This document shows, piece after piece, positions 1-8,253 of a DNA stretch of 15,323 nt. The DNA comes from an uncultured Eisenbergiella sp. (GTDB lineage: Bacteria; Bacillota; Clostridia; Lachnospirales; Lachnospiraceae), in contig CARDPF010000039.1 of the NCBI GenBank assembly GCA_948960675.1, positions 1 through 15,323 of the forward strand, given 5' to 3'. The notes under the pieces are model-generated. The model searched no databases and was not told the origin of the DNA. It saw only the letters and a list, made by a program, of their open reading frames with translations. Made by a program: the position numbers and the translations under genes. Each line of letters opens with the position of its first letter. Position 1 is the stretch's first letter.

Positions 1-254
1 AGCTGTTCCGTCGTCATCTCCCCGCTCCGTTCTGCCATCCTTGCCGCCGCATGTCTGGAAAAACGTACTCTGCCGTCCTGCTGGGTTCTCTCCCGAAGCT
101 GTCTGGCAAACATACTCTCCTGCTTGGCTGCCGTCAGGTTTTTCTCATGCTGCAGCCGAAGATTCCCCACACTCGTCATGGAATTCGTGCCGGTTACGGG
201 ATTTGCACAGACCGAGGAATTGGACAGCGTTACGGAATTGATTCCATTCACCAT
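1..254 (-). CDS. TIGR02530-type flagellar operon protein (5' part; gene runs off the left edge)
   Basis: The frame opens with ATG at 254 behind a good ribosome site (AGAGG, 5 nt upstream) and stays open to position 1, giving 84 full codons. Residues 62-76 read RVRFSRHAAARMAER, followed by MTTEQ. This matches the conserved core (V-F-S-x-H-A-x-x-R-x-x-x-R) that I associate with the short 'flagellar operon protein' family TIGR02530. In Bacillota that gene sits between flgD and flgE, which is its position here, directly after flgD. Its biochemical role is not established as far as I know. The first 50 residues are polar and probably flexible. The C-terminus lies outside the window. The family call rests on the motif plus synteny; I could not run a profile search. 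Confidence 0.82.
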   Translation of the reverse strand, partial: MVNGINSVTLSNSSVCANPVTGTNSMTSVGNLRLQHEKNLTAAKQESMFARQLRERTQQDGRVRFSRHAAARMAERSGEMTTEQ

Positions 255-269
255 ATTTCCTCTCATTCC

Positions 270-332
270 GCCCGCTTTGGCGGGCATTCACCAGGGGATA
301 CCCCTTTTTGCCGCACAGGCCTCCCTGCCTGT
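270..332 (-). other. Cluster of three small dyads in the flgD to TIGR02530-gene spacer
   Basis: The 97 bp spacer holds three potential hairpins. They are GCCCGC/GCGGGC with a 4 nt loop (270-285), AGGGG/CCCCT with a 3 nt loop (293-305), and ACAGGC/GCCTGT with a 6 nt loop (315-332). None is followed by a clear U-run on the minus strand, so they are not convincing terminators. In mRNA they would sit between the flgD stop and the ribosome site of the next gene. A role in processing, stability or translational control is inference. Confidence 0.45.
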
Positions 333-351
333 CGCAGCGGTTTTTAAAGCT

Positions 352-1137
352 TTACGCTTCCCCGGATTCGGATCCTGCAGGATCGGTATTTTCCCCGTTT
401 CCTTCCGATTCTCCCGTTCCTTCGCCCTCGGAAGGCCCGTTCTCCGGCTTGGAAACGTTCTCTCCTTGGGAGCCGTCTACCTTGTCATCCCCTCCGGGCT
501 GCTCCACATCCGTACCGGGCTCCGCAGAACCTTCGTTTTTGTCAGCACCTTCGGCTTTATTCCCGTCACCGTCGGAACCGACTTTATCCGGATCCTTATC
601 GTCCCCGTCCACATCCCCGGGTTCTTTCCCTTCCTCATCCGGCTCCTTTGGCCCATCGGGATCTTCCGGCTTTCCGGAAACTTCAGGGTCTTTTTTATCC
701 TCCTCCAACGGAAGTTTTCCAATTGATACCAGCTGGGAAAGTTCATACCGCTTCCCATCTATAAAGAGGGTTGGGGGATTTGCCGTGATATTTACGCCCT
801 CCACCACGCCGGTCTTAAATTCATTGGTGGCAAAACCGTATTGGTCCACCACGCCAACCACCACTTCCTTACCGATCATGGATGCGGCATAGGTAATATA
901 GCTCATCTGGTTTAACTGGGTGATCGTCTGGATCATCTGTGTCTGCACCATCTGGGCCATCATCTCACTGGTGTCCATCGGATTATCCATATCCTGATAT
1001 CTCAGCTGTGCTGCCAGAAGCTTATAAAAATCTTCCATTTCCAGCCCGTAGCCGCCACTGCCGCTCACCGACCTTGTCGCTGTCTGCCACGCCATGCCCT
1101 GTGTAATTTGTGTATCATTACTGACTCCGTCCGGCAT
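352..1137 (-). CDS. flgD: Flagellar hook-cap / hook assembly protein FlgD with long acidic tail
   Basis: FlgD caps the growing hook and guides assembly of FlgE subunits. Residues 35-75 carry the signature N-terminal block: the motif LLAAQLRYQDMDNPMDTSEM, then AQMVQTQMIQTI. A short beta-rich segment follows (about 88-138, including IGKEVVVGVV and LFIDGKRYELSQLVSI), as in short clostridial FlgD proteins. From about residue 141 to 261 the protein becomes a low-complexity tail of Asp, Glu, Gly, Pro, Lys and Ser, almost without hydrophobic residues. This tail is not a normal FlgD feature. It includes Asp/Gly-rich stretches such as DVDGDDKDPD and SDGDGNK that resemble calcium-loop sequences. The ATG at 1137 has AGGAG and AAGG boxes upstream. 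It lies downstream of fliK with a 44 bp gap. The FlgD call is firm; the function of the tail is unknown. Confidence 0.93.
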   Translation of the reverse strand: MPDGVSNDTQITQGMAWQTATRSVSGSGGYGLEMEDFYKLLAAQLRYQDMDNPMDTSEMMAQMVQTQMIQTITQLNQMSYITYAASMIGKEVVVGVVDQYGFATNEFKTGVVEGVNITANPPTLFIDGKRYELSQLVSIGKLPLEEDKKDPEVSGKPEDPDGPKEPDEEGKEPGDVDGDDKDPDKVGSDGDGNKAEGADKNEGSAEPGTDVEQPGGDDKVDGSQGENVSKPENGPSEGEGTGESEGNGENTDPAGSESGEA

Positions 1138-1181
1138 TTATCCTTTCTCCTTTCCTTGTTTTTTTAAGGCTTACCTTTTCC

Positions 1182-2411
1182 CTAAACCAGCCCCAGCCGG
1201 AGCTGTGCAAGGAAATCCTCGCTCCTTGGCTTTCGCCGTTCTTCATTCTGTTGCTGCTGCCGCGCTTCCTGCTCCCTGCGCGCTTCCTGCTGCGCCTGTT
1301 CCTCATTGCGCTGCTGGTTTAAATAATTTTCCTCCGTCTTATCCAGCACAATACTGGTAGGACTTCCCATGTTGGATTCCATAATGGAACCTAATGTGCG
1401 GGCATGGGACGAAAGAAGTTCCAGCGTCTTTTCACTGGTGCAAAGAATGGAAACCATTGCCTTTCCGTCCTCGAAAGAAGCCTTAATCACCAGCTTTCCA
1501 AGGTTTTCCGGTTCCAGCTGAATCGTAACTTCCTTTTGATTGGCCAGTTTATCCGCCAAATCCTTCGGAAGCTGTGCCATGATTTCTTCCGTTTCCGTCT
1601 GCGTTTCCGCCTTTTGGGTTCCTTGCGCCGTCTGGGTCTGGGTCACCTCCCTGCCCTCAATACCGGCCGCCTCTTTGAGCATTCCCGAAAACTGTGCCCC
1701 GGTATCCGCAGCGTCCTTGTCTCCCTCCCCGGAAGCCTTCTCTTCTTTGCCTGCTTTGGCCATATCCCGGATGGACCTGCCTTCCACCGCCTTGTCGGTC
1801 TGCACTGCCTGCACCCCCGTTTCCGTCGGTGCCTTCCCGGGCTGCCCTTCCTGGACTTCCGCTTTCTGTGCGGGTATCGTGTCCGCAATCTGTGTGGCCT
1901 TGGACTGCAGCGCTTCCACTGCGGTTTTGTCCTGTGACAGGACAGCATCCGCAAGCATCTCCTGTCCTGCATCTACAGGCATTTCTGATCCTGTCTGTCC
2001 ACCGTCCGCACCTGACAGGCCTGTGAGCGTTTCCGTCCCTGCGCCCTGCAAATTCTGTACGCCCGTCAAAATTCCTTCGTCAATGCCTTCCGCATGCAGC
2101 ATTTCCAGATTTGTCTCCTGCTGCATTTGAAACAGCATCATGTAAGGCGCCACATAGACCGCTTTCTGCCCTGCATCCGCATCGTCTGTGACATCCTGCT
2201 CTTTCGTTTCCCCGACAACCGTATCCTTCTCCGGTTTGACGACTGTTTTGTCATCGCTGCCCGGGGATGCGCTGCCGGAATCCCTGCCGGCCTGTGACAC
2301 CCGGTCCATCATATCCCGGTATGTATCCGAACCGCCCGATACGGTATTGGACTGGGATGCAGAAGACGGCTGCACCGTCGGCTGCAGACTTGCCAATACA
2401 TTGCTTACCAT
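1182..2411 (-). CDS. fliK: Flagellar hook-length control protein FliK
   Basis: FliK is secreted through the flagellar export apparatus and switches it from hook to filament substrates when the hook reaches length. The 409-residue protein has a long, poorly conserved, Gln/Thr/Ala/Glu-rich N-terminal ruler region (1-275). The conserved C-terminal hook-length domain follows at about 280-360. It is recognisable from VTIQLEPENLGKLVI (295-309), then a beta strand with SILCTSEKTLELL and SHARTLGSIMESNMG. Residues 366-409 form an unusual Gln/Glu/Arg-rich, probably helical tail ending in FLAQLRLGLV. The ATG at 2411 follows an AAAGGAGG box at good spacing. Position between fliJ and flgD is standard. The domain match and synteny make the call secure although most of the protein is low complexity. 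Confidence 0.92.
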   Translation of the reverse strand: MVSNVLASLQPTVQPSSASQSNTVSGGSDTYRDMMDRVSQAGRDSGSASPGSDDKTVVKPEKDTVVGETKEQDVTDDADAGQKAVYVAPYMMLFQMQQETNLEMLHAEGIDEGILTGVQNLQGAGTETLTGLSGADGGQTGSEMPVDAGQEMLADAVLSQDKTAVEALQSKATQIADTIPAQKAEVQEGQPGKAPTETGVQAVQTDKAVEGRSIRDMAKAGKEEKASGEGDKDAADTGAQFSGMLKEAAGIEGREVTQTQTAQGTQKAETQTETEEIMAQLPKDLADKLANQKEVTIQLEPENLGKLVIKASFEDGKAMVSILCTSEKTLELLSSHARTLGSIMESNMGSPTSIVLDKTEENYLNQQRNEEQAQQEARREQEARQQQQNEERRKPRSEDFLAQLRLGLV

Positions 2412-2499
2412 CCCGTTCCCTCCTTTCCCTGCGGCTTTCGCCTGCTATTTTTTTATAGTAAACTGCCAATCGGCAGGTTTACCCGCAAAAATGTTTTTG

Positions 2500-2967
2500 T
2501 TACACCGCACTCGCATGTGCATCCGCATTCTTGACGCTTGTGAGGTTGGAGACAAACTCTTCTATAAATTGTTCATCCTTTTTGCGCGCCTCTTTTTCGT
2601 ATTCCGTCTTTTTCTTTTCCTTGAGCCTTTCAAAAGAAGAAGTCTCTACCTTGGCCCTCACCATCTCCTGACGTTTCTTCTCTTCCTCCTGCCGAAGCTG
2701 CGCCAATACTTTCTTTTCGGCCTCAATCTGCCTGCGTATGCTGTTTAAATACCCGTCATAGGTCAGCATCGTGTTTACCGTGCATCCCTGCTTCTTGCGG
2801 GCTTCAAACTCATTGCGGCATCCGGCAAACTCTGCGTTTAAATCATTAATCTTTTGCTCCTGCTGCCTGACCCGCTGTGCAATCTGGCTGTATTCATTGC
2901 GCAGGTTATTCTCTACCTGTTCCTTATAGTCCAATACCTTGTCAAGGGAAAAGACAAATTTTTTCAT
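2500..2967 (-). CDS. fliJ: Flagellar export chaperone / ATPase stalk protein FliJ
   Basis: The protein has 155 residues, close to the usual 140-155 for FliJ. It starts MKKFVFSLDKVLDYKEQVEN, the typical FliJ opening (K-F-x-F-L-x-V-L-x-x-K). The rest is almost wholly charged and heptad-rich, consistent with the two-helix antiparallel coiled coil (about 10-60 and 75-145) with a turn near TYDGYLNSI. FliJ inserts into the FliI hexamer and links it to the export gate, and it also cycles chaperones. It lies 64 bp after fliI and 88 bp before fliK. The ATG at 2967 has GAGAGGAG upstream. A small dyad (CTCT...AGAG) overlaps the edge of that ribosome site and could modestly affect translation. The short conserved N-terminus and synteny carry the assignment. 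Confidence 0.92.
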   Translation of the reverse strand: MKKFVFSLDKVLDYKEQVENNLRNEYSQIAQRVRQQEQKINDLNAEFAGCRNEFEARKKQGCTVNTMLTYDGYLNSIRRQIEAEKKVLAQLRQEEEKKRQEMVRAKVETSSFERLKEKKKTEYEKEARKKDEQFIEEFVSNLTSVKNADAHASAV

Positions 2968-3031
2968 CCTTCAAACTCCTCTCAAAAGAGTCTATTCCGT
3001 GTAACTTTTCAAAAGACCTTACGGTTTCAAT

Positions 3032-4366
3032 TTATCCCTTTTTCTGTCCGCCCCTGTCACCTTTTCCGCCCAGAATGCGGTTCATTTCCTCCATAACTTC
3101 CTCATAGGAAAACTTTTCCCCCACCTTCTGCATCAAAAAATCATTCACCTGCCCGATCTTGGAAATGGCATAGTCCAATTTGGAGTTCGTTCCCGATTTA
3201 TATGCACCGATGGAGACCAGATCTTCGTTTTGTTCATATATGCTCAAAATATTGCGGATGCCGGAAGCCGTATCCTGATGTTCCTGCGATACGATACTGG
3301 TCATCAGACGGGAGATGCTGGCGCCGATATCAATCGCCGGAAAATGTCCTGCGTTGGCCAGCTTTCTGGTCAGCACAATGTGTCCGTCCAAAATACCCCG
3401 CACCGTATCGGCAACAGGCTCGTTGGTATCGTCCCCCTCCACAAGTACGGTATAAATACCTGTGATAGAGCCTTTCTCAAAATTGCCGCTCCGTTCCAAA
3501 AGCTTCGGGAATTCCGCATAAATGGAAGGCGTATATCCCCGGGCCACAGGAGGTTCCCCGGTTGCCAGGCCGATTTCCCTTTGTGCCATGGCAAAACGGG
3601 TAAGGGAGTCCATCATTAACAGAACATCCTTGCCCTGGTCTTTAAAATATTCTGCTATTGTCGTCGCCACCAAAGGACATTTCATGCGGAGCATCGCCGG
3701 CTGATCCGAAGTCGCCACCACCAAAACGGTGCGCTTCATCCCCTCTTCTCCCAAGTCCTTCTCGATAAACTCCAATACTTCCCTTCCACGCTCTCCCACC
3801 AGCGCAATTACGTTAATATCCGTTTTTACATTTCTTGCAATCATTCCCAGCAGCGTACTCTTTCCCACACCGCTGCCGGCAAAAATCCCGATACGCTGTC
3901 CCTTGCCGATTGAGTTAAGTCCGTCGATTGCCTTAATGCCAAAGTCAAGACGTTCCTGAATCCTTGGCCGGCTCAACGGATTGACTTTGGGACTTTCCAC
4001 ATAATAATGCCTCGAAGAATCTATGGGGCCTTTGTCATCCATCGGCTCCCCAAGGGCATCAATCACACGTCCCCGCAGGGCCTCCCCCACCGGAATCTTC
4101 AGGCGCTTCCTGGTATTACGCACAAAACTGCCCGCCCCGATTCCGCTCATGTCGTCATAGGCCATGAGCTGCATCATATCTTCCTTAAAACCCACTACCT
4201 CGGCAGGCACCTGTTTCTTCAAATCCTCATTATAAATCATGACGATATCGCCGATGCTGCCCATACCCCCGGAAGCCTCCATGGACATTCCCACAATATT
4301 TTCAATTTTTCCGATATGGCTCACCGTTTCCGAGCCGGAAATAAGCTGGGGCAAATCCTTTAGCAT
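3032..4366 (-). CDS. fliI: Flagellar type III export ATPase FliI
   Basis: FliI is the F1-beta-like ATPase that unfolds and delivers substrates to the flagellar export gate at the cytoplasmic face. In the 444-residue frame, the Walker A loop is GSGVGKST (about 164-171), the catalytic region is VGERGREV (190-197), and Walker B is DVLLMMDSLTRFA (247-259). The motifs GRVIDALGEPMD and PSIYAEFPKLLERSG are also typical of FliI. The C-terminal helical domain includes SGIRNILSIYEQNEDLVSIG. The frame can extend to a GTG at 4402, but a perfect AAAGGAGGT box lies inside that extension, 6 nt before ATG 4366, so I take 4366 as the start. It lies 35 bp after the fliH stop, so the two are tightly linked. Length and motifs are complete. 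Confidence 0.97.
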   Translation of the reverse strand: MLKDLPQLISGSETVSHIGKIENIVGMSMEASGGMGSIGDIVMIYNEDLKKQVPAEVVGFKEDMMQLMAYDDMSGIGAGSFVRNTRKRLKIPVGEALRGRVIDALGEPMDDKGPIDSSRHYYVESPKVNPLSRPRIQERLDFGIKAIDGLNSIGKGQRIGIFAGSGVGKSTLLGMIARNVKTDINVIALVGERGREVLEFIEKDLGEEGMKRTVLVVATSDQPAMLRMKCPLVATTIAEYFKDQGKDVLLMMDSLTRFAMAQREIGLATGEPPVARGYTPSIYAEFPKLLERSGNFEKGSITGIYTVLVEGDDTNEPVADTVRGILDGHIVLTRKLANAGHFPAIDIGASISRLMTSIVSQEHQDTASGIRNILSIYEQNEDLVSIGAYKSGTNSKLDYAISKIGQVNDFLMQKVGEKFSYEEVMEEMNRILGGKGDRGGQKKG

Positions 4367-4372
4367 GGCAGC

Positions 4373-4381
4373 ACCTCCTTT
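4373..4381 (-). promoter_or_regulatory. Ribosome binding site that fixes the fliI start
   Basis: The minus strand reads AAAGGAGGT here, ending 6 nt before ATG 4366. It lies inside the longer open frame that begins at GTG 4402, so it argues against the upstream start. Confidence 0.85.
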
Positions 4382-4401
4382 CCATGGCAATCCGTCAAAC
4401 A

Positions 4402-5229
4402 CTACAGCCTGGCATTCTCCAAAATACCCCTGATGTTTTCCAGCTGCGTTCCCACACTCACATCAATGATTTCGCTGGGAAGTTCGATAATGCAGGTTCC
4501 CGGCTCCTCGTTCATAACCACAATCTTCACATTATCCGAAAGCTTCGTCAGTTCATGCAGCAGTTCCGCGTCACCCTGCACGTTCAGCCCCGTCCCGCTG
4601 CGGCCCACATAAATTTTGGCCCAGGCCACTTTCTTGAGCTTCTCCGTACTGACAACGATCATCCGTTTTATAATCTCACTGCTGGATTTCAAGCTGGTCT
4701 GAATAATTTTTTCCGCCACGGCAAGGGAAATATCCTTGAGGTTATCCAAATATTTCTCCAATACCTTATTTTTCTGATTTCCCATATCCCGGATGGTCTC
4801 TGCGATATGGTTCTGCAACTCATCCAGCTCTTTTTGGCAGGCCTCCCGGTGACTTTCTATCGCTTCCTGTTCCCCGTCGGCATAACCTTCCGTATAACCT
4901 AACCGCTTTCCTTCCTCAAACCCGTCCTTTTGGCCTTCCTGCCTTGCCTCCTCGCGCAGCTTTTCTGCCTCCGCTTTGGCCTGGTCCAAAATCTGTTCTG
5001 CCATGGCGATCTTTTGGCGGTATTCCTCCTCCATGGCTTCCTTCCAGCGGTTCTGCCGGCTTTCCTCAGACTCCTCCGGTTCTTTTGCCTCTTCTTCCGC
5101 AGCCTCCTGCACCTCTTCTTCCTCCATGGGCACAGGGGGCGCTTCCGCCCCGAATTCCTGATAGCCGATGTAAGGTTTCACTTCCGCCTCGGTCACGGTT
5201 GCGATGTTTTTATCAAACAACAATATCAT
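4402..5229 (-). CDS. fliH: Flagellar export apparatus protein FliH (FliI regulator)
   Basis: FliH dimerises, binds FliI and tethers it to the C-ring. The 275-residue protein has an acidic N-terminal segment (35-58, EEEE/EEA-rich). A long coiled coil follows (about 60-160) and contains a clean run of six glycines at four-residue spacing (G99, G103, G107, G111, G115, G119), the GxxxG repeat known from FliH. The C-terminal globular domain includes LKDISLAVAEKIIQTSL and CIIELPSEIIDVSVGTQL. The frame extends to GTG 5238, but ATG 5229 has AAGGGTGG at 5 nt spacing, so I prefer it. The start overlaps the fliG stop by 17 nt, suggesting coupled translation. The closing DVSVGTQLENI block is shared with the V-type ATPase peripheral stalk (E subunit) fold. 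Confidence 0.93.
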   Translation of the reverse strand: MILLFDKNIATVTEAEVKPYIGYQEFGAEAPPVPMEEEEVQEAAEEEAKEPEESEESRQNRWKEAMEEEYRQKIAMAEQILDQAKAEAEKLREEARQEGQKDGFEEGKRLGYTEGYADGEQEAIESHREACQKELDELQNHIAETIRDMGNQKNKVLEKYLDNLKDISLAVAEKIIQTSLKSSSEIIKRMIVVSTEKLKKVAWAKIYVGRSGTGLNVQGDAELLHELTKLSDNVKIVVMNEEPGTCIIELPSEIIDVSVGTQLENIRGILENARL

Positions 5230-6232
5230 CCTTGCCACCCTTATTCGTGATCAGTTCTCCCATTTCCTCCAGTCGTCTTATAATATTCACGATACGCTGT
5301 TGTGCTTCTTCCACATCACGCAATCTTACATTGGTCGTAATTTCCAAATCGGACCGGATGGTTTCCGACATACGGGAGGACATGTTCCGGTAGAACAGGG
5401 CCGTCATATCCGGGGAAGCATTCTTGAGTGCGTACACGAGATCCTTGATATCGCAGTCGCGCACAAAACGCTGTACGGAACGGTCGTCCATGCCAAGGAT
5501 GTCTTCGAACACGAACATCTTCTTGCGGATGGTGTCCGCCAAATCCGGATTCTCCTTTCCCATTTCGTCGAAAATTGCTTTTTCGCTGCTTCTGTCCATA
5601 TGGTTCATGACATCCGCAATGTAATCGATGCCGCCGATGGTTGTAAAATCGGTAGTCAGGATATTGTCGAATTTCTTGCGCAGTCCGCTCTCCACCAGCT
5701 TGATCGCCTCCGGGGAAGCGCTCTCCATGGTAGCGATACTCTCCACCACCGCAATCTTTTTATCGTCAGGCAGTCCCGCAATTACACTGGCCGCCTGTTC
5801 GGAATCCGTATAAGAAAGTACCAGGGCAATCGTCTGCGGCCTTTCATGCTGCAGGACGGAATACAAGCTCTTGCTGTCCGCCTTGCGGATAAACTCAAAG
5901 GAACGGTTTTTGAGGAATTTGGTCACTTTGGACAAAAGTTCGCTCGCCGTCGCCTCCCCATACGCCTTTTCCAGAACCGAGCGGGCATATTCCAGCCCGC
6001 CGTCGGTCACCACCTTCTGGGTCAAACAGGTCTTGTAAAAATCGTCGAGGGCATATTCCATCTGCTCGCTGTCCATGCGCCCCATCTTGGCCACTTCAAC
6101 GGTCAGCCTCTCTACCTCCTCCTCGCCCAGGTATTTATAAATCAGGGAGGCTTTATCCGCGCCCAGCGCGACCACTACCGCCGCCGCTTTCTGTTCAGGG
6201 GTCAGCATTTCTTTAGACTCTTCACTCGCCAT
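5213..6232 (-). CDS. fliG: Flagellar motor switch protein FliG
   Basis: FliG forms the upper C-ring, binds FliF through its N-terminal domain and interacts with the stator through its C-terminal domain to generate torque. The 339 residues match the family length. Seen in order are an N-terminal domain (LTPEQKAAAVVVALG), the middle-domain signature RPQTIALVLSYT (131-142), MFVFEDILGMDD (239-250), and the charged torque helix VRLRDVEEAQQRIVNIIRRL (302-321). The frame extends to ATG 6247, but a GGAGGAGG box (6238-6245) lies between the two ATGs, 5 nt before ATG 6232, which is therefore the likely start. It overlaps the end of fliF by 11 nt. All conserved regions appear intact. Confidence 0.97.
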   Translation of the reverse strand: MASEESKEMLTPEQKAAAVVVALGADKASLIYKYLGEEEVERLTVEVAKMGRMDSEQMEYALDDFYKTCLTQKVVTDGGLEYARSVLEKAYGEATASELLSKVTKFLKNRSFEFIRKADSKSLYSVLQHERPQTIALVLSYTDSEQAASVIAGLPDDKKIAVVESIATMESASPEAIKLVESGLRKKFDNILTTDFTTIGGIDYIADVMNHMDRSSEKAIFDEMGKENPDLADTIRKKMFVFEDILGMDDRSVQRFVRDCDIKDLVYALKNASPDMTALFYRNMSSRMSETIRSDLEITTNVRLRDVEEAQQRIVNIIRRLEEMGELITNKGGKDDIVV

Positions 6233-7841
6233 GTCTGCCTCCTCCATTCAGCCAATCCTTCAAAAGCTGTGCCGATATCTCCGGATTCTGCTCGGTGAAG
6301 TCACGGACCTTATCCCGAAGATCCTGCGTTTTCTCGTTCTGGAGTTTCATAATCTCCGGATTCTTCTCCGCCTCTACCGTTATGACAGGCACCTCTGCAG
6401 CAGCGGCTTCGGCCTCCTCCTGCAGTTTCTTTTTCTTCTTACGCCTGCGCCTTAAGACAATGAACAAAATCAGCAAAAGCAACAGGAATAAGAAAATCGC
6501 AGCCGCCACAATCCAATACAGCGGGTTGGAAAGCAATACCCTCACAAATTCCAAATCCGTGTCCACAACGGGTTCCGGTACGGAATTGTAGAAGGAAGCA
6601 CTCGCCACCGTAATCTTGTTTTCCGCCTCATTCGCGTATATACCGGCAGCATTGGCAGTCAGGCTCCGCACTTCATCTGCCGTAAGGTCACCGAAATCCT
6701 TGCCGTTGACAATCACGGATACGGTCAGATCTTCCACTGCCCCGGCGGGCACCTGTCCCTGTTCCTTGACATGATTGATGGCAAACTCCCGGCTTGCGCT
6801 CATGCTGGAAAAAGAAGTGTTTCCGTTATAGCCGCTCCCTGCGTACTGGGTAATATCCGAGTTCGTCTCCGTTCCGACCACGCCGCCGTCCCCGGTGACG
6901 CCCTCGCTCATCTCCTCGCTGACTTCTTCCTTCTGGATAATACCGGTCTTGTCATTCTCATCAATCTTTTCCGGCGTATAATATGTAAGGGTCTCACGGA
7001 CCAGTTCTTCCATGTTAATCTTACACTTCACCGAAACACGCACATTGCCCGTCCCGTAAATCGGTTCCAAAATATTGACGACTTTGAACGCGACTTCATT
7101 TTCCACCATCCGGGCAATCTCACTGCTGTCCGCATTACTCTGTTCCGCCTCTATGTATAAGGCCGAAAGATCAAGTCCCGTATTGCTGTCAATAATGGCA
7201 ACATTCTCCATCTCCATTCCGGCGATACTAGTAGCCACCAGACGCTGGGCCGCCGCGACCTGTTCCGCGCTTAAGGTCTCCCCTTCCTCCATCACCACCG
7301 TAACGGAAGCGCTGGGATCATTGAGCATGGACGAATCCTGCAATACGTACTTGCGGGTCTCCCCAAGGGCAATATTGACCTTGGCATCCTTGACCCCCTC
7401 AAACAGGCTGATGGTTCCCCCGATACGATCCTGCAGTTCGTATACCTTAAAGGTCTGCTTATCAGAGTCTGTCGTCATTCCTTTTGCATTATTGATAAAA
7501 GTACTGTAAGCAAAAGCATTCTTCGGATACCCGTTCATGGCAAGTTTTGCCCTGACCGCATCCTCCTGCTTCTTATCCACCAGTACATCCCCGCTGTCCT
7601 TATACTGGTAATCCACGCCCTGCTCCTGAAGCAGGGTGACAATCTCCGCCGCTTCCTCGGCAGTCACGCCAGAGTATAGAACCGAGTATTCCTTATGATT
7701 CAATATCAGCGCCAGTACAATCGAAAAAATAATGATCGCCACAATCAGGGCAAGAACGATTCTCTTGCCCTTCTTACCGATTTTGGCTTCTACTTTCCCG
7801 TTTACCTCCTGCGCTTTCTTCTTAACATCTTCTACGTTCAT
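6222..7841 (-). CDS. fliF: Flagellar MS-ring protein FliF
   Basis: FliF builds the MS ring in the cytoplasmic membrane, the foundation of the basal body and the housing of the export gate. The protein has 539 residues, in the normal 520-570 range. Transmembrane helix 1 lies at about 28-47 (IVLALIVAIIIFSIVLALIL) and helix 2 at about 443-463, followed by RRRRKKKKK on the cytoplasmic side. Between them are the ring-building motifs, with typical blocks such as LYSGVTAEEAAEIV, AFAYSTFINNAKGMTTD, and PSASVTVVMEEGETLSAEQV. The last 30 residues (RDKVRDFTEQNPEISAQLL, then KDWLNG) are the FliG-binding tail. The ATG at 7841 follows AAGGGAAG. It begins 33 bp after fliE and its stop overlaps fliG. This is a clear assignment. 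Confidence 0.97.
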   Translation of the reverse strand: MNVEDVKKKAQEVNGKVEAKIGKKGKRIVLALIVAIIIFSIVLALILNHKEYSVLYSGVTAEEAAEIVTLLQEQGVDYQYKDSGDVLVDKKQEDAVRAKLAMNGYPKNAFAYSTFINNAKGMTTDSDKQTFKVYELQDRIGGTISLFEGVKDAKVNIALGETRKYVLQDSSMLNDPSASVTVVMEEGETLSAEQVAAAQRLVATSIAGMEMENVAIIDSNTGLDLSALYIEAEQSNADSSEIARMVENEVAFKVVNILEPIYGTGNVRVSVKCKINMEELVRETLTYYTPEKIDENDKTGIIQKEEVSEEMSEGVTGDGGVVGTETNSDITQYAGSGYNGNTSFSSMSASREFAINHVKEQGQVPAGAVEDLTVSVIVNGKDFGDLTADEVRSLTANAAGIYANEAENKITVASASFYNSVPEPVVDTDLEFVRVLLSNPLYWIVAAAIFLFLLLLLILFIVLRRRRKKKKKLQEEAEAAAAEVPVITVEAEKNPEIMKLQNEKTQDLRDKVRDFTEQNPEISAQLLKDWLNGGGRHGE

Positions 7842-7874
7842 GCCGCTTCCCTTCAGGTTCCAATCACTCCGCTA

Positions 7875-8189
7875 TTAAACGCTCAACCGCATCAATTCCT
7901 GATAAGCCTCCAACGCCTTATTGCGTAAGTTCATCACCATATCAATCGTCAACTGCGCATAGGAACCGGCAATCGTGACAGTCTGCGCGTTCTCAATCTG
8001 TCCCGTAGCCAATAAATATTTCTGCTTGTCAAAATTGCGCTCCGCTTCAGCCGCTTCATTGACCATGGAACGGAACACCTCCCCAAAGGAAGAAATCGGA
8101 TTCTCCTGCTTTGGCTGCGTCTCTTCCGTAAGCCCAATGCCGCGCTGATATTTCAACGGTGTAATGGGTGTCATAAATAACTCATCCAT
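7875..8189 (-). CDS. fliE: Flagellar hook-basal body adapter FliE
   Basis: FliE joins the MS ring to the proximal rod and is among the first exported rod components. The protein has 104 residues, matching the family. The C-terminal half is characteristic: EAERNFDKQKYLLATGQIEN, then VTIAGSYAQLTIDMVMNLRN and KALEAYQELMRLSV at the very end. The start could be ATG 8189 or TTG 8195. GGAAGGCAGG lies just upstream and spacing favours ATG 8189 (about 8 nt from the AGG). It is followed closely by fliF. In most Bacillota flgC directly precedes fliE; here a non-coding stretch precedes it instead, and a possible promoter lies in that stretch, so fliE-fliF and onward may be transcribed partly on their own. 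Confidence 0.95.
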   Translation of the reverse strand: MDELFMTPITPLKYQRGIGLTEETQPKQENPISSFGEVFRSMVNEAAEAERNFDKQKYLLATGQIENAQTVTIAGSYAQLTIDMVMNLRNKALEAYQELMRLSV

Positions 8190-8253
8190 ATTCAAAACCT
8201 GCCTTCCAAAGTATTCTTAACCCTGCCTGTAGGTACCATAACGCACCCCTGCC

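Noticed and set aside
308..892. Plus-strand open frame of 194 codons rich in Ser and Pro
   Set aside because: It is the antisense shadow of the low-complexity acidic FlgD tail; no ribosome site and no recognisable domain.
4367..4402. Longer FliI starting at GTG 4402
   Set aside because: A perfect ribosome site lies inside the extension right before ATG 4366, and the added 12 residues have no family counterpart that I know.
5204..6298. Plus-strand open frame of 364 codons opposite fliG
   Set aside because: It lies antisense to a full, well-conserved fliG and its protein is unrelated to any family I know; a coding-bias shadow.
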